NCBI GenBank assembly: GCA_023703655.1 | Contig: CP097973.1 | Span: forward strand, 986,170 to 1,050,169 | DNA length: 64,000 bases | Origin: SAR86 cluster bacterium | GTDB taxonomy: Bacteria > Pseudomonadota > Gammaproteobacteria > Magnimaribacterales > D2472 | Direction of reading: 5' to 3' | Part shown: positions 16,538-25,598 of the stretch, in pieces | Numbering within the stretch: position 1 is the stretch's first letter | How the letters are laid out: each line of letters opens with the position of its first letter | Translations under genes and position numbers: made by a program | The notes under the pieces: model-generated | The model's input: only the letters and a program-made list of their open reading frames with translations | Database searches by the model: none | Told to the model about the DNA's origin: nothing

Positions 16538-17723
16538 TTTGATATGGGTATGAATTTGTGAATGCTAGCATTAAAAGAAAAATTAGAGAGTCATAGGAAT
16601 CCCAAAGCAACGACTCAACTACTAATAATATAAATAGTATAAAAAAATTCATTTCAATAAAGCCTTTATCTTTAATCGCATTAATGGATTTTTTCAAAGC
16701 ATTTAAAATTAAAAGGATCAGAGCAATAAGAAAAATTATTCCACCAAAAAAATATGCAGAAATAAAAAGATTATGTGGCTCCGAGTGATTCAAAAAGATA
16801 ATTAAATTATTTAAATTTGGTCTTAATAGGTCAATGCTAACCAAAAAATCAAATGATTTATGTTTAAGCTCACTAAATAAACTTAAATAAACAGAGAAAT
16901 TTTCATTTTTAAAAATTGTCAGATAATAATATTTATCATCTAGTTGTAATGAGTTACCAAGTCCAACAGATATGTGTGAAAATACAATATAGAGGATTAT
17001 AGCTATACCTAATAAAATAAGAAATGACCTTCCATTTGATCTATTTAAGAGATTTACTAACACAATAGATGCTATGAATAGATATGCAAATTTTGCCTGA
17101 GTTAGAAACAACATTATTAGGGTTATTCCCTCTAAAAATCTTTTATATTTATAGCTAATCAATAAAAAAGATATTGAGCAATAAAAAAAAGCTAACGAAT
17201 ATGCTGTTGCGTTATAGGAGTAGTAAAACCCTTTGCTATGATTAAAAAGTTTAGCTATAGGATTAGGATAATTTGCTACACTGATGGAACTGAAAACATT
17301 AGTTTTTAGAGAAAGTATCTCAATAAATCCCAAAAATACAGAAAATAATAAAAAAAAACCGAAAATCATTATTGCATTTATAATTTTTATTTTTTCTTCA
17401 GGCACTCTAAATTGCATCCAGATTAATCTCGATAAAAAGTAGATTATTAGAAAACTTAACGCAAAGACATTAATACTTTGTGAGACCATAAAGTGAAATA
17501 TTATTGAAGCAAAAATGACAACATCGATGTCAATAAATTTGCGTGCATTGAGATCTTTAAAATACTGAATTAATGGTGTTCTCAAATAAATTAGATTTAA
17601 AGTTATAACAAATACAATAAGTATATTCGCCTGAAAAAGGTTTAAATCTATCCATCCTTTTGAAGGAACTAGTATGAGCAAAAATAAAAGTGGGTAAGAT
17701 ATTTGCTTAATGATTTTGGTCAT
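16500..17723 (-). CDS. O-antigen ligase/polymerase-like membrane protein
   Basis: 407 residues with about eleven membrane segments and one large extracytoplasmic loop (about 255-310) ending in HSEPHNLFISAYFFGG. The short His-containing 'PHN' motif before a membrane helix is characteristic of the Wzy/WaaL O-antigen polymerase-ligase superfamily. It would join polyprenyl-linked glycan to lipid A-core, or polymerise repeat units. Family members share little sequence, so ligase versus polymerase cannot be decided. It overlaps the GT39-like gene tail to tail by 38 bases. Confidence 0.65.
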   Translation of the reverse strand: MTKIIKQISYPLLFLLILVPSKGWIDLNLFQANILIVFVITLNLIYLRTPLIQYFKDLNARKFIDIDVVIFASIIFHFMVSQSINVFALSFLIIYFLSRLIWMQFRVPEEKIKIINAIMIFGFFLLFSVFLGFIEILSLKTNVFSSISVANYPNPIAKLFNHSKGFYYSYNATAYSLAFFYCSISFLLISYKYKRFLEGITLIMLFLTQAKFAYLFIASIVLVNLLNRSNGRSFLILLGIAIILYIVFSHISVGLGNSLQLDDKYYYLTIFKNENFSVYLSLFSELKHKSFDFLVSIDLLRPNLNNLIIFLNHSEPHNLFISAYFFGGIIFLIALILLILNALKKSINAIKDKGFIEMNFFILFILLVVESLLWDSYDSLIFLLMLAFTNSYPYQTKSANQIKDSHL

Positions 17724-17759
17724 TCCAAATTGATAATAGCATATTAGATTTTTTAAAAT

Positions 17760-18419
17760 TTATGACTGTCTTAAAGTTCTAAAAAATAAAATGATGCCTG
17801 TAATTGAGCTTACCAATGCTAGCAATGAAAAAACCTGAAGAAAGATATTATTAATATTATCACGCTCTTTCCAATCAATTATATGAAGCCCCCACAAAAA
17901 ATCCCAAACTCGCCATGATAAAGTCCTGATTGCCTCTACTTTGCCAGAAAACGGATTGAGATAAACGTTAATTTCCTTGCCATCTTTATCAAAAGAGGAG
18001 ATCTTATACAATGGAAGCTTTCTTCCGCGATACTCTGAACCTGCATAATCTTCATTGATTTCAGTAACAGCAACAGGATTAAGACTTGTAACACTCCTTA
18101 CAATTTCTTGTGATTCTCTGAAATCTAATTTAGGTATATTTTGTCCCTTGGAGTCTAGGTAGCTCACGTTATCATCATTTTGAATCATAAATACAGTCTT
18201 ATCTAAACGCTTTAATATAATTACACTGTCTGAAGAACGAATTTCAAATTCAGGATTCTCAAAAGAAACTGATGCATCTTGGTTGACTAAATATCCTTCA
18301 CCTCTAATCAATTCAATTTTATTAAAAGCAAAAAATATTCCTGAAATGGTCCATAACATTAGTTGCACAGAAACAATTAAGCTGAAATATTTATGTAATA
18401 CTCTCACGTTTCTTTTCAT
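17760..18419 (-). CDS. PepSY-domain membrane protein
   Basis: 219 residues. An N-terminal helix (about 11-31) is preceded by RVLHKYFS, an extracytoplasmic PepSY-like region follows (about 60-155, ending VYLNPFSGKVE), and a C-terminal helix lies at about 192-214. The His residues next to the helices (LHKYFS; WGLHIIDW) are typical of PepSY-TM (PiuB-like) proteins, some of which are inner-membrane reductases in iron uptake. It lies 7 bases after the phosphoribosyltransferase gene, downstream of a TonB receptor, so it may serve the cargo of that receptor (inference). Confidence 0.72.
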   Translation of the reverse strand: MKRNVRVLHKYFSLIVSVQLMLWTISGIFFAFNKIELIRGEGYLVNQDASVSFENPEFEIRSSDSVIILKRLDKTVFMIQNDDNVSYLDSKGQNIPKLDFRESQEIVRSVTSLNPVAVTEINEDYAGSEYRGRKLPLYKISSFDKDGKEINVYLNPFSGKVEAIRTLSWRVWDFLWGLHIIDWKERDNINNIFLQVFSLLALVSSITGIILFFRTLRQS

Positions 18420-18426
18420 AAGCTAA

Positions 18427-18996
18427 TTATTCTTTTTTTGAAGTAATGACTTTGTCTATAAGGTCATTTAATTCCGGTTTATGATTTCTTATTTCATCTA
18501 TGGAAAGGCCCTCAAGCTCATGAGGAAAAACAAGCCACTTATCAGTTTTATGTAAATAATAATCTGGCTCAAAGTTTGTCTTGTTGTTGGAGGGTTTGAA
18601 GTATGGTGTGGCAATGCGAATTTCCGGTGTATTTTTTTTGCAAGCAGATCTTAAATCCTCAATTATTTTAGTTACCGATAATCCTGTATCGAATACATCA
18701 TCAACGATTAATAAAGAATCTTCTGAATGTAGTTTACGAATTACATAATTTAATCCATAAACCTGTATGTAATCCTCGCGTTTATTTATGCCTGAATAAG
18801 AGGAAGTTCTTATTGCTATGTGATCTGATTGTACATCTAAAAAATCAAGAAACTCCTGTACTGCTATACCTACAGGCGCTCCTCCTCGCCACACACCTAT
18901 AATATAGTTAGGTCTGTACCCACTTTCGTACACATTCCATGCAATTTTAAACGCATCCTTAAGTAATTCTCCGGAATTAATGAAAAGCTTTTCCAT
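18427..18996 (-). CDS. purine (hypoxanthine/xanthine-guanine type) phosphoribosyltransferase
   Basis: 189 residues from ATG at 18996; an extra TTG codon just upstream could add one residue, but ATG is preferred. The type I PRTase PRPP-binding motif LLIVDDVFDTGLSV lies at about 104-117, the early GVWRGGAPVG segment carries the pyrophosphate-binding loop, and the late hood 'DYYLHKTDKWLVFPHE' with Trp is typical of 6-oxopurine enzymes. It salvages hypoxanthine, guanine or xanthine to the nucleotide. A TATAAT (minus strand, 19003-19008) sits only 6 bases before ATG. Neighbours include a purine permease, apt and guaAB. Confidence 0.83.
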   Translation of the reverse strand: MEKLFINSGELLKDAFKIAWNVYESGYRPNYIIGVWRGGAPVGIAVQEFLDFLDVQSDHIAIRTSSYSGINKREDYIQVYGLNYVIRKLHSEDSLLIVDDVFDTGLSVTKIIEDLRSACKKNTPEIRIATPYFKPSNNKTNFEPDYYLHKTDKWLVFPHELEGLSIDEIRNHKPELNDLIDKVITSKKE

Positions 18997-19002
18997 CAAT
19001 AT

Positions 19003-19008
19003 ATTATA
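19003..19008 (-). promoter_or_regulatory. candidate -10 element for the phosphoribosyltransferase, very close to ATG
   Basis: Perfect TATAAT on the minus strand 6 bases upstream of ATG 18996. If used, transcription would start at or next to the start codon, giving a leaderless mRNA. No good -35 box is visible. Confidence 0.3.
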
Positions 19009-19052
19009 AGATTTTTAAACAAATGAGATTTAAAAAACTAAAGAATTTTTAA

Positions 19053-21338
19053 CTAGAGCGACATTTGGACACGTAGCATTATCTGTCTAGGTCCAATAAG
19101 TTCAACTCCAGTAGCGCCCACGCCAAAAACGTCTGTGAACCTCGCATTTGTTCCATCCTCATCTGTAAGGTTTTTTGCTACAAACTCAAATCTTAAATCA
19201 TTATTCGACTGAGGAGTAAAGCCTAAAACAAAATCAAGGACCTCGTAATCAGGAACCATATCAGTTAGAGGGTTATTAAACATTCTATGTTTGAAATCCC
19301 CTCTGTAAATGTACTGAAGTGAATTAGTTAGCTCCCCCCAATTTTCGACATAACCCTCCCATGTCAATGCAAGGTTGGCTGTAAAATTAGGAGTTTTTGC
19401 TAATTCGTTACCTTTAACATTTGTGATTTCAGCTGCACGAGCAATTTGCACCTGATCACTAAATTGATTAACTCCTTGAGCTAACAAAGCATTTGTTGCT
19501 ATATCAGACTGCACATTATCCAGAGCAAAGTGATCTGCAGTAATCTCTGTTTCAATCCATGACAGATTTGCATCTAAAATCATGCTATCAGTTAAATAAG
19601 TAGAAAATTCAACTTCTGCACCATAAATTTCTGATTCAGGTATATTGCTTACACCTCCTTGAAATAATTCTGGATCTGTTGCCTGATACTGAAGACCTTC
19701 ATAGTTATAGAAGAAAACTGCAGAGTTTATCCTAGTTCTTCCTCCAGCAAGATCTGCCTTTAATCCAAATTCATACGCATCAACAACTTCTTCCTCAAAG
19801 GTTGGTAGAACCACAATTGGTGCAACTATATCTTCTCTTCCATACGTTAGATTAGAGCCACCTGGCTTATATCCTTTTGTATATGAAACGTAAAACATTC
19901 TGTTTTCATCAATATCTTTTTCAATTACAAATCTGCTTGTAACTTTACTACCATCTACTTGGAGTATATCTGTGCCTTGTCTTCCAAAGAAGTTTGTAAC
20001 TTCGCTATAAACTTCATCATCAGTATATCTGAGTCCAAACACGGATCTTAAGGTATTACTATGGTTCCATGTACCTTGTCCATATACAGACATAGAATCT
20101 CTTTCTGGAGTCGAATCAGATATAAAACCAACATCACCACCATAGGCAAGCACTTCACTAACAACTATTGGATCAAAACCATCCCAAGCAAAATCCAACC
20201 TTTCTCTAATACTAATATCTATTTCTGTATCCAAATAGAAAAAGCCTGCTATCCAATCCAGCTTTCCCATATACGGTTGTGCTGAAACAATATTGAATTC
20301 CTGAGTAATTGTTGTTTGCTTGTTGGTCTCAGGATCATACTCGCTTGGAAGTTGTGCAAATGGAGGTAAGTAAGCAGCATCATTTCTATCATTATCTCTG
20401 CGGACAAGTATGTCATCAACTTGATGACTGGTCAGAGATTTGATGCTAAATGCATCGTAATCCCATTCTAATACCATACTGTAAAGAGAAGCCTCTAGCT
20501 TATGCTCAGTCTTGGAATTTTGTCTTAATTTTCTCGGATCGGTTGTAGTGTCGAGTAGGCCCTTTTGTGCTGAGCCATTCCGATTCTCATCAAATATTTG
20601 AGCAGTAAAATTCGCCCTGAATGCATCAGATGGTTGATATAAAAAACGTACTCTAGCAGAAATGCTATCGGCATCATCTAAATCCTGCCCAGTACTAAGA
20701 TTATCTGTAAAACCATCCCTTTTATGGGTAATAAATGAGGCCCTTAATGCAACAGTTTCGCTTAGAGGTCTGTTAAATGATGCTCTTGTCTTCACAAGAC
20801 TGTAATCACCTATTGTTATATCACCATATGTTGAACTTTCGTTTAAAGATGGTGCAGCTGTAATAACATTTATTGCACCACCGGTTGAGTTTTGACCAAA
20901 TAAAGTACCTTGAGGTCCTCTTAAGACTTCTATTCTTTCTAAATCCATGAATTCTGTTTGTAAGGAGTAAGGCGAGGCAATGTAAATTCCATCAAGATGA
21001 TACGAAACAGATGGTGTTGCAATTGCGTTCTGATTGGTTTCGTAGCCAACACCGCGAATAGTTATTACAGTTTTAAATCCTTCATTCTTTGCAACGTTTA
21101 CACCCGGCGCAATTGCACTAATATCTACAAATGTTGAAATCTGTTTTTTATCTAAATCATCGGAACTTAAGACTGTTACTGCTTGAGATAGATCTTGAAG
21201 ACTTTCAGTTCTTTTTTCGGCAGTAACAATAATATCCTCAATAACAGCACTGGTTTCTTGAGCATAAATTGTCTGAGATAAAAAAGAAGTTACTAATATT
21301 AAAGAAAAAGTTTTTAATAAATAGTTTACAGTTTTCAT
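19053..21338 (-). CDS. TonB-dependent outer-membrane receptor
   Basis: 761 residues. A signal peptide (about 1-26, ending IYAQ) is followed by the TonB box region EDIIVTAEKR (34-43), the plug domain with VLRGPQGTLFGQNSTGGAINV (near 133-153), and a 22-strand-type barrel to the C-terminus. The sequence style is that of the large marine gammaproteobacterial CirA/Fec-like group that cannot be assigned a ligand by eye. AGGGA lies 6 bases before ATG. The gene is divergent from a purine permease (107-bp spacer) and followed by a purine PRTase and a PepSY protein. Cargo could be a purine-containing compound or a metal chelate; both are inference. Confidence 0.93.
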   Translation of the reverse strand: MKTVNYLLKTFSLILVTSFLSQTIYAQETSAVIEDIIVTAEKRTESLQDLSQAVTVLSSDDLDKKQISTFVDISAIAPGVNVAKNEGFKTVITIRGVGYETNQNAIATPSVSYHLDGIYIASPYSLQTEFMDLERIEVLRGPQGTLFGQNSTGGAINVITAAPSLNESSTYGDITIGDYSLVKTRASFNRPLSETVALRASFITHKRDGFTDNLSTGQDLDDADSISARVRFLYQPSDAFRANFTAQIFDENRNGSAQKGLLDTTTDPRKLRQNSKTEHKLEASLYSMVLEWDYDAFSIKSLTSHQVDDILVRRDNDRNDAAYLPPFAQLPSEYDPETNKQTTITQEFNIVSAQPYMGKLDWIAGFFYLDTEIDISIRERLDFAWDGFDPIVVSEVLAYGGDVGFISDSTPERDSMSVYGQGTWNHSNTLRSVFGLRYTDDEVYSEVTNFFGRQGTDILQVDGSKVTSRFVIEKDIDENRMFYVSYTKGYKPGGSNLTYGREDIVAPIVVLPTFEEEVVDAYEFGLKADLAGGRTRINSAVFFYNYEGLQYQATDPELFQGGVSNIPESEIYGAEVEFSTYLTDSMILDANLSWIETEITADHFALDNVQSDIATNALLAQGVNQFSDQVQIARAAEITNVKGNELAKTPNFTANLALTWEGYVENWGELTNSLQYIYRGDFKHRMFNNPLTDMVPDYEVLDFVLGFTPQSNNDLRFEFVAKNLTDEDGTNARFTDVFGVGATGVELIGPRQIMLRVQMSL

Positions 21339-21389
21339 AAATTTTTCCCTATTCGATGTTTATATATATCATGCAAATTTTATGCCATC

Positions 21390-21418
21390 TTGTAAACATA
21401 CTTTTTGAATAATACACT
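21390..21418 (+). promoter_or_regulatory. candidate sigma-70 promoter for the purine permease
   Basis: TTGTAA (21390-21395), 17-base spacer, TACACT (21413-21418), about 27 bases before the ATG at 21446. It lies in the 107-bp divergent spacer with the TonB receptor. No purine riboswitch fold is evident in this short region. Confidence 0.4.
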
Positions 21419-21445
21419 TAATTTTGAAATAAGGTCATTGCATTT

Positions 21446-22735
21446 ATGCTCGAAAAAATATTCGAATTAAGATTAAATAACTCTTCTGTAAAAAAAGAGT
21501 TGCTTGCAGGCTTCACAACATTTGTGACAATGGCGTACATAATTTTTGTCAATCCTCAAATGATGGCAATTAGTGGAATGGATCAAGGAGCAAGTTTCGT
21601 TGCAACCTGCATTGCTGCTGCAGTTGCATGCATTTTTATGGGATTGTATGCAAATTGGCCTGTAGGACTTGCACCAGGAATGGGATTAAATGCTTTTTTT
21701 ACTTTTACAGTAGTTGGTGAGTTAGGCTACTCATGGGAAATTGCTTTGGGGGCAGTATTTCTTTCTGGAATTTTATTTGTGATCATGAGTGTAACGAATT
21801 TGCGCAAATGGATGTTAGAAAGCATCCCTCTTAATCTGAGAATTGCAATGGGTTGTGGGGTAGGTCTTTTTGTTGGGTTTATAGGCTTAAAAAGTGGAGG
21901 TCTAATAGTATCTAATGAAGCAACATTCTTATCCTTAGGTAACTTCGCTCAAATTGAAACATTATTATCTGCACTAGGATTCTTAATCATTTCAATTTTA
22001 GCTGTCAGAAAAGTGCCTGGTGCTATAATTCTTGGAGTACTAATCATTACTCTCATAGGTATTATTTTTGGACTAATTGAATTTAATGGCTTGGTGTCGA
22101 TTCCACCAAATATTGCACCAATATTTTTAAAGATGGATATTTTGGGTGCATTGGATGTTGCCATGATAAGTATTATTTTTTCATTTTTATTTGTAAACCT
22201 TTTTGATACAGCCGGTACCTTACTTGGTGTTGCTAACAGAGCAAATTTAGTTGATAAAAATGGCGAAATCATTGACATTGACAAAGCACTAAAAGCTGAC
22301 AGCAGCTCAAGTGTAATAGGAGCATTTTTTGGTTGTTCTCCAGTAACAAGTTATGTGGAAAGCTCAGCAGGTGTAGAAGCTGGAGGAAGAACTGGATTAA
22401 CTGCAGTAATAGTGGGCATTCTCTTTCTTTTTTCGATCTTCTTTTCTCCGTTAGCATCAATTATTCCTACTTTTGCGACAGCAGGAGCATTAATCTATGT
22501 TGCAATATTGATGCTTAGTGGAATGGAAAAGCTAAATTGGTCAGATATGACAGAGCTTTTACCTGCATTAGTTATCATTGTGATGATTCCACTGACTTTC
22601 TCAATTGCAAATGGAATAGCGCTCGGATTTATTGCCTACATAGCTTTAAAAGTTTTTACAGGTGGATTAACTAATATTTCCTATGGTGCTTGGTTTTTGA
22701 CATTGATCTTTATCTCAAAATTTGTCTTCTTATAG
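21446..22735 (+). CDS. NCS2-family (AzgA/GhxP-like) purine permease
   Basis: 429 residues with 12-14 membrane segments. Characteristic AzgA-subfamily motifs: FVNPQMM near residue 35, GLAPGMGLNAFF near 74-85, DTAGTLLGVANRANLVD near 254-270, and FGCSPVTSYVESSAGVEAGG near 293-312. It imports adenine, guanine or hypoxanthine with protons across the inner membrane. Apt is encoded tail to tail (6-bp overlap) and another purine PRTase lies nearby, so uptake and conversion to nucleotides sit together. The divergent TonB receptor could supply the outer-membrane step (inference). Confidence 0.92.
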   Translation: MLEKIFELRLNNSSVKKELLAGFTTFVTMAYIIFVNPQMMAISGMDQGASFVATCIAAAVACIFMGLYANWPVGLAPGMGLNAFFTFTVVGELGYSWEIALGAVFLSGILFVIMSVTNLRKWMLESIPLNLRIAMGCGVGLFVGFIGLKSGGLIVSNEATFLSLGNFAQIETLLSALGFLIISILAVRKVPGAIILGVLIITLIGIIFGLIEFNGLVSIPPNIAPIFLKMDILGALDVAMISIIFSFLFVNLFDTAGTLLGVANRANLVDKNGEIIDIDKALKADSSSSVIGAFFGCSPVTSYVESSAGVEAGGRTGLTAVIVGILFLFSIFFSPLASIIPTFATAGALIYVAILMLSGMEKLNWSDMTELLPALVIIVMIPLTFSIANGIALGFIAYIALKVFTGGLTNISYGAWFLTLIFISKFVFL

Positions 22736-23263
22736 ATGTTCAACTTTATAGCCCTGTTGTTTGATAAGATTACTTCCCCCAAGATTGGGTAAGTCAATGA
22801 CAGCGAGAATTAAGATATTTTCTTTGGTTATATCAAAATTCTCAGTAATAAGTTCTGCGCACGCTATGGCGGTTCCGCCAGTTGCTACTAGATCATCCAC
22901 AATTACAACACGATCAGTTTTATTCAGTATTGTATTTTTCTGAATTTCAATTGAGGTACTGCCATACTCAAGATCAAAGTCTCTTGTGAAAGTTGGATTA
23001 GGAAGTTTTCCAGGTTTTCTGGCTAAAATAAAAGGCAAGGATAAGTCTTTAGCAATTGAGCCAGCAAAAATGAAACCTCTGCTTTCAATACTAGCAATTG
23101 CATTCGCATCAAATAACTTAGCCAATATTGTAAGTTCCTCGCAAGTGGTAACAAAAGCTTCTGGGGTTTCTATTAAACTAGTAATATCTCTAAATACAAT
23201 TCCTTCAATGGGAAAGTCATCAACTTTTCTTATAAATTTCTTTAGTTTAAACTTGTCTGACAT
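22730..23263 (-). CDS. apt: adenine phosphoribosyltransferase
   Basis: 177 residues, standard Apt length. FPIEGIVFRDITSL at 17-30, the SRGFIFAGSIAKDL segment at 61-74, the KPGKLP hood loop at 83-88 and the PRPP motif VVIVDDLVATGGTA at 119-132 are all present. It makes AMP from adenine and PRPP in the cytoplasm. It follows the FkbM methyltransferase gene by one base on the minus strand and converges on the purine permease with a 6-base overlap. Confidence 0.95.
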   Translation of the reverse strand: MSDKFKLKKFIRKVDDFPIEGIVFRDITSLIETPEAFVTTCEELTILAKLFDANAIASIESRGFIFAGSIAKDLSLPFILARKPGKLPNPTFTRDFDLEYGSTSIEIQKNTILNKTDRVVIVDDLVATGGTAIACAELITENFDITKENILILAVIDLPNLGGSNLIKQQGYKVEHL

Positions 23264-23264
23264 T

Positions 23265-23987
23265 TTATGGTCTTATAAAGAAAGCATCAAATTGCAATAA
23301 TTGGCCTGTTTGAGGATTGGAAAAACCAGCCTCGATATCAAAAAGTTTGTATCCCAATTCTTCAAAATAACTAAAGTAGTATTCATAAGTTTTGTCGCCA
23401 TGATACAAGGAAACAGTAGAGCATTCTAATTTAACCGCACTCACTCTTTGCAAGGTTCTTAATGCTCCACCTAAAACTTTGTCTTCATAACCCTGAACAT
23501 CAATTTTTAAGAGACACTTATCATCTATTGCAAAGTAATTATCAAAAATCGAGTCGAGAGTAATTAACTTTGTTTCTTCAGAACCAATATAAATTGACGA
23601 GGGTGCATTTTGTTTATGAATATGGCCCATTTCTAAAATTGAAGAACTCGCTGCTTCATTGCCTGCAATATTTATCTTTGCTCTTCCGCATTCGTCTCCG
23701 ACTGCGGCACGCTCGTGAATTATCCAATTTCCAAAACCTTCAGAATTCTTTTTTAATAAATTATAGGCTGACGATGTTGGCTCAAAGCTAACTATTCTGC
23801 CTTTGAATCCATTACTTAAAAGAGATGATGCGAATTGTCCACTGTTTGCTCCAATATCAAGAACAAGGTTAATCCCAAGACTTTCTACAGCTTTGATGTA
23901 CCTTGGACGGCCATCATTGATGTAATTTATTTGCAAATTAAATTTTTTGAATAAACCTTGGACGATATATTTGAAAGCTTGGAACAT
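23265..23987 (-). CDS. FkbM-family SAM-dependent methyltransferase
   Basis: 240 residues. SAM-binding motif I is LVLDIGANSGQFASSL (about 36-51), followed by SFEPTSSAYNLL and the FkbM hallmark LLKIDVQGYEDKVLGGA (about 159-175). FkbM enzymes O-methylate sugars, lipids or small metabolites. The gene lies between guaA (24 bases upstream) and apt (1 base downstream) in an otherwise purine-related run. A purine link is not shown; O-methylation of a surface sugar is the more usual role. Confidence 0.85.
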   Translation of the reverse strand: MFQAFKYIVQGLFKKFNLQINYINDGRPRYIKAVESLGINLVLDIGANSGQFASSLLSNGFKGRIVSFEPTSSAYNLLKKNSEGFGNWIIHERAAVGDECGRAKINIAGNEAASSSILEMGHIHKQNAPSSIYIGSEETKLITLDSIFDNYFAIDDKCLLKIDVQGYEDKVLGGALRTLQRVSAVKLECSTVSLYHGDKTYEYYFSYFEELGYKLFDIEAGFSNPQTGQLLQFDAFFIRP

Positions 23988-24011
23988 CTAATATTTCTGT
24001 GTAATTATATT

Positions 24012-25592
24012 TTACTCCCACTCAATGGTTGCAGGTGGTTTGCCAGTAACATCATAAACGACCCTACTAATGTCAGCTATCTCGTTCACTATTCTATTTG
24101 AAACTTTGCTAATAAATTCATATGGTAGATCTGCCCACCTAGCAGTCATGAAGTCTACGGTCTCTACTGCACGCAGCGCAATAACATCAGCATACCTTCT
24201 CTCATCTCCAACAACACCAACAGTTTTAATTGGTAGATATACACAAAATGCTTGGCTTACATCATCATATAAATCTGCCTTTATCAGCTCATTTATAAAG
24301 ATTGAATCTGCTTCTTGGAGCAATCTTATCCGATCAGGATTAATTTCACCCATAATCCTTACTCCAAGTCCAGGACCAGGAAACGGATGCCTATTTAAGA
24401 TATCACTTGGTAGATCAAGTTTAGCACCAAGTTTCCTTACTTCATCTTTAAACAGATCTCTTAAAGGTTCTACTAACTCCATTTTCATCTCATCAGGAAG
24501 ACCTCCAACATTATGGTGAGATTTTATGATTCTTGCCTCGTTTGATTCTGATTCGGACGATTCAATTACATCAGGATAAATCGTACCTTGGGCAAGAAAT
24601 TTAATTTCTTCTTTTGTTTTTATATTGACAGACTCATTATCAAAAATATCAATAAATGTTCTACCAATAATTTTTCTTTTTTGTTCAGGATCTTTTACTC
24701 CATTTAAGTGTCTATAAAAAGTTTTTTTTGCATCAACAACTTCAAGATTTAATTTGATATTTTCTTTAAATAGACTAACAACTTCTTCAACCTCATTTTT
24801 TCTTAATAACCCATTATCGATAAATACGCAGATTAAATTTGATCCAATCGCTTTATCTAGCAGCATTGCTGTGACAGATGAATCAACTCCACCTGACAGT
24901 CCTAATAATACTTTTTCATTGCCAACTTGTTCTTTAATTTCATTTACTCTTTGTTCAATTAAGTCTCCAATATTCCAGTCTTTTTTACATTTACAAATTA
25001 GAGAAACAAAATTACCCAAAATTTCAAGACCAAAATTAGTATGTGATACTTCAGGATGAAATTGTAATGCGTAGTATGGCAATTCTTTGTGTTCCATAGA
25101 TGCAATTTGAGCAGATTCAGTTGAGCCAGTTAATACAAAATTATTTGGGAGGCTAGAAACTTTATCTCCATGACTCATCCACACCTCTATTTCTTTTGTA
25201 TTAATTCCTTTAAATAAAAGAGATTCTTCTTCAATTGAAAATTTTGAATAGCCAAATTCTTTTTTTCTTGAAGTTGTAACTTTTCCATCATTTTGTTCTG
25301 CAAGCGTTTGCATGCCATAACATATTCCTAAGATTGGAACGGATAATTCAAAAATTGAGTTACTAATTCTTGGAGTATTAGTTTTCGTTACTGATTCAGG
25401 TCCACCAGAGAGAATCACGCCTTTTGGATTAAGGTATTGTAATTTTTCTGAAGAAATATCCCAAGGAAGAATCTCAGAATAAACTCCTATTTCTCTAATT
25501 CTTCTAGCAATTAGTTGAGTGTATTGTGAACCAAAATCTAGAACTAATATGGTGTCAATATCTTTATCAGCAATTGACAGCTTTTTCATCAT
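24012..25592 (-). CDS. guaA: GMP synthase (glutamine-hydrolysing)
   Basis: 526 residues. Class I glutamine amidotransferase domain: LSGGPESV at 61-68, nucleophile Cys91 in GICYGMQ, His-Glu in LQFHPEVSHT. ATP pyrophosphatase domain: P-loop LLGLSGGVDSSVTAMLL (about 228-244). The C-terminal dimerisation domain ends KPPATIEWE, the standard terminus. It converts XMP to GMP. It lies 6 bases after guaB on the minus strand, the classical guaBA order. Confidence 0.98.
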   Translation of the reverse strand: MMKKLSIADKDIDTILVLDFGSQYTQLIARRIREIGVYSEILPWDISSEKLQYLNPKGVILSGGPESVTKTNTPRISNSIFELSVPILGICYGMQTLAEQNDGKVTTSRKKEFGYSKFSIEEESLLFKGINTKEIEVWMSHGDKVSSLPNNFVLTGSTESAQIASMEHKELPYYALQFHPEVSHTNFGLEILGNFVSLICKCKKDWNIGDLIEQRVNEIKEQVGNEKVLLGLSGGVDSSVTAMLLDKAIGSNLICVFIDNGLLRKNEVEEVVSLFKENIKLNLEVVDAKKTFYRHLNGVKDPEQKRKIIGRTFIDIFDNESVNIKTKEEIKFLAQGTIYPDVIESSESESNEARIIKSHHNVGGLPDEMKMELVEPLRDLFKDEVRKLGAKLDLPSDILNRHPFPGPGLGVRIMGEINPDRIRLLQEADSIFINELIKADLYDDVSQAFCVYLPIKTVGVVGDERRYADVIALRAVETVDFMTARWADLPYEFISKVSNRIVNEIADISRVVYDVTGKPPATIEWE

Positions 25593-25598
25593 TGCAGT

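Noticed and set aside
21339..21445. Purine riboswitch between the TonB receptor and the purine permease
   Set aside because: The region is only 107 bases, AT-rich, and shows no three-way junction stems or conserved loop-loop bases.
22333..22518. Small Cys/Ser-rich open frame on the + strand inside the purine permease
   Set aside because: Out-of-frame shadow within highly conserved permease motifs; no independent start signal.
24070..24519. 149-codon open frame antisense to guaA
   Set aside because: Covers conserved GuaA sequence on the other strand; a typical shadow.
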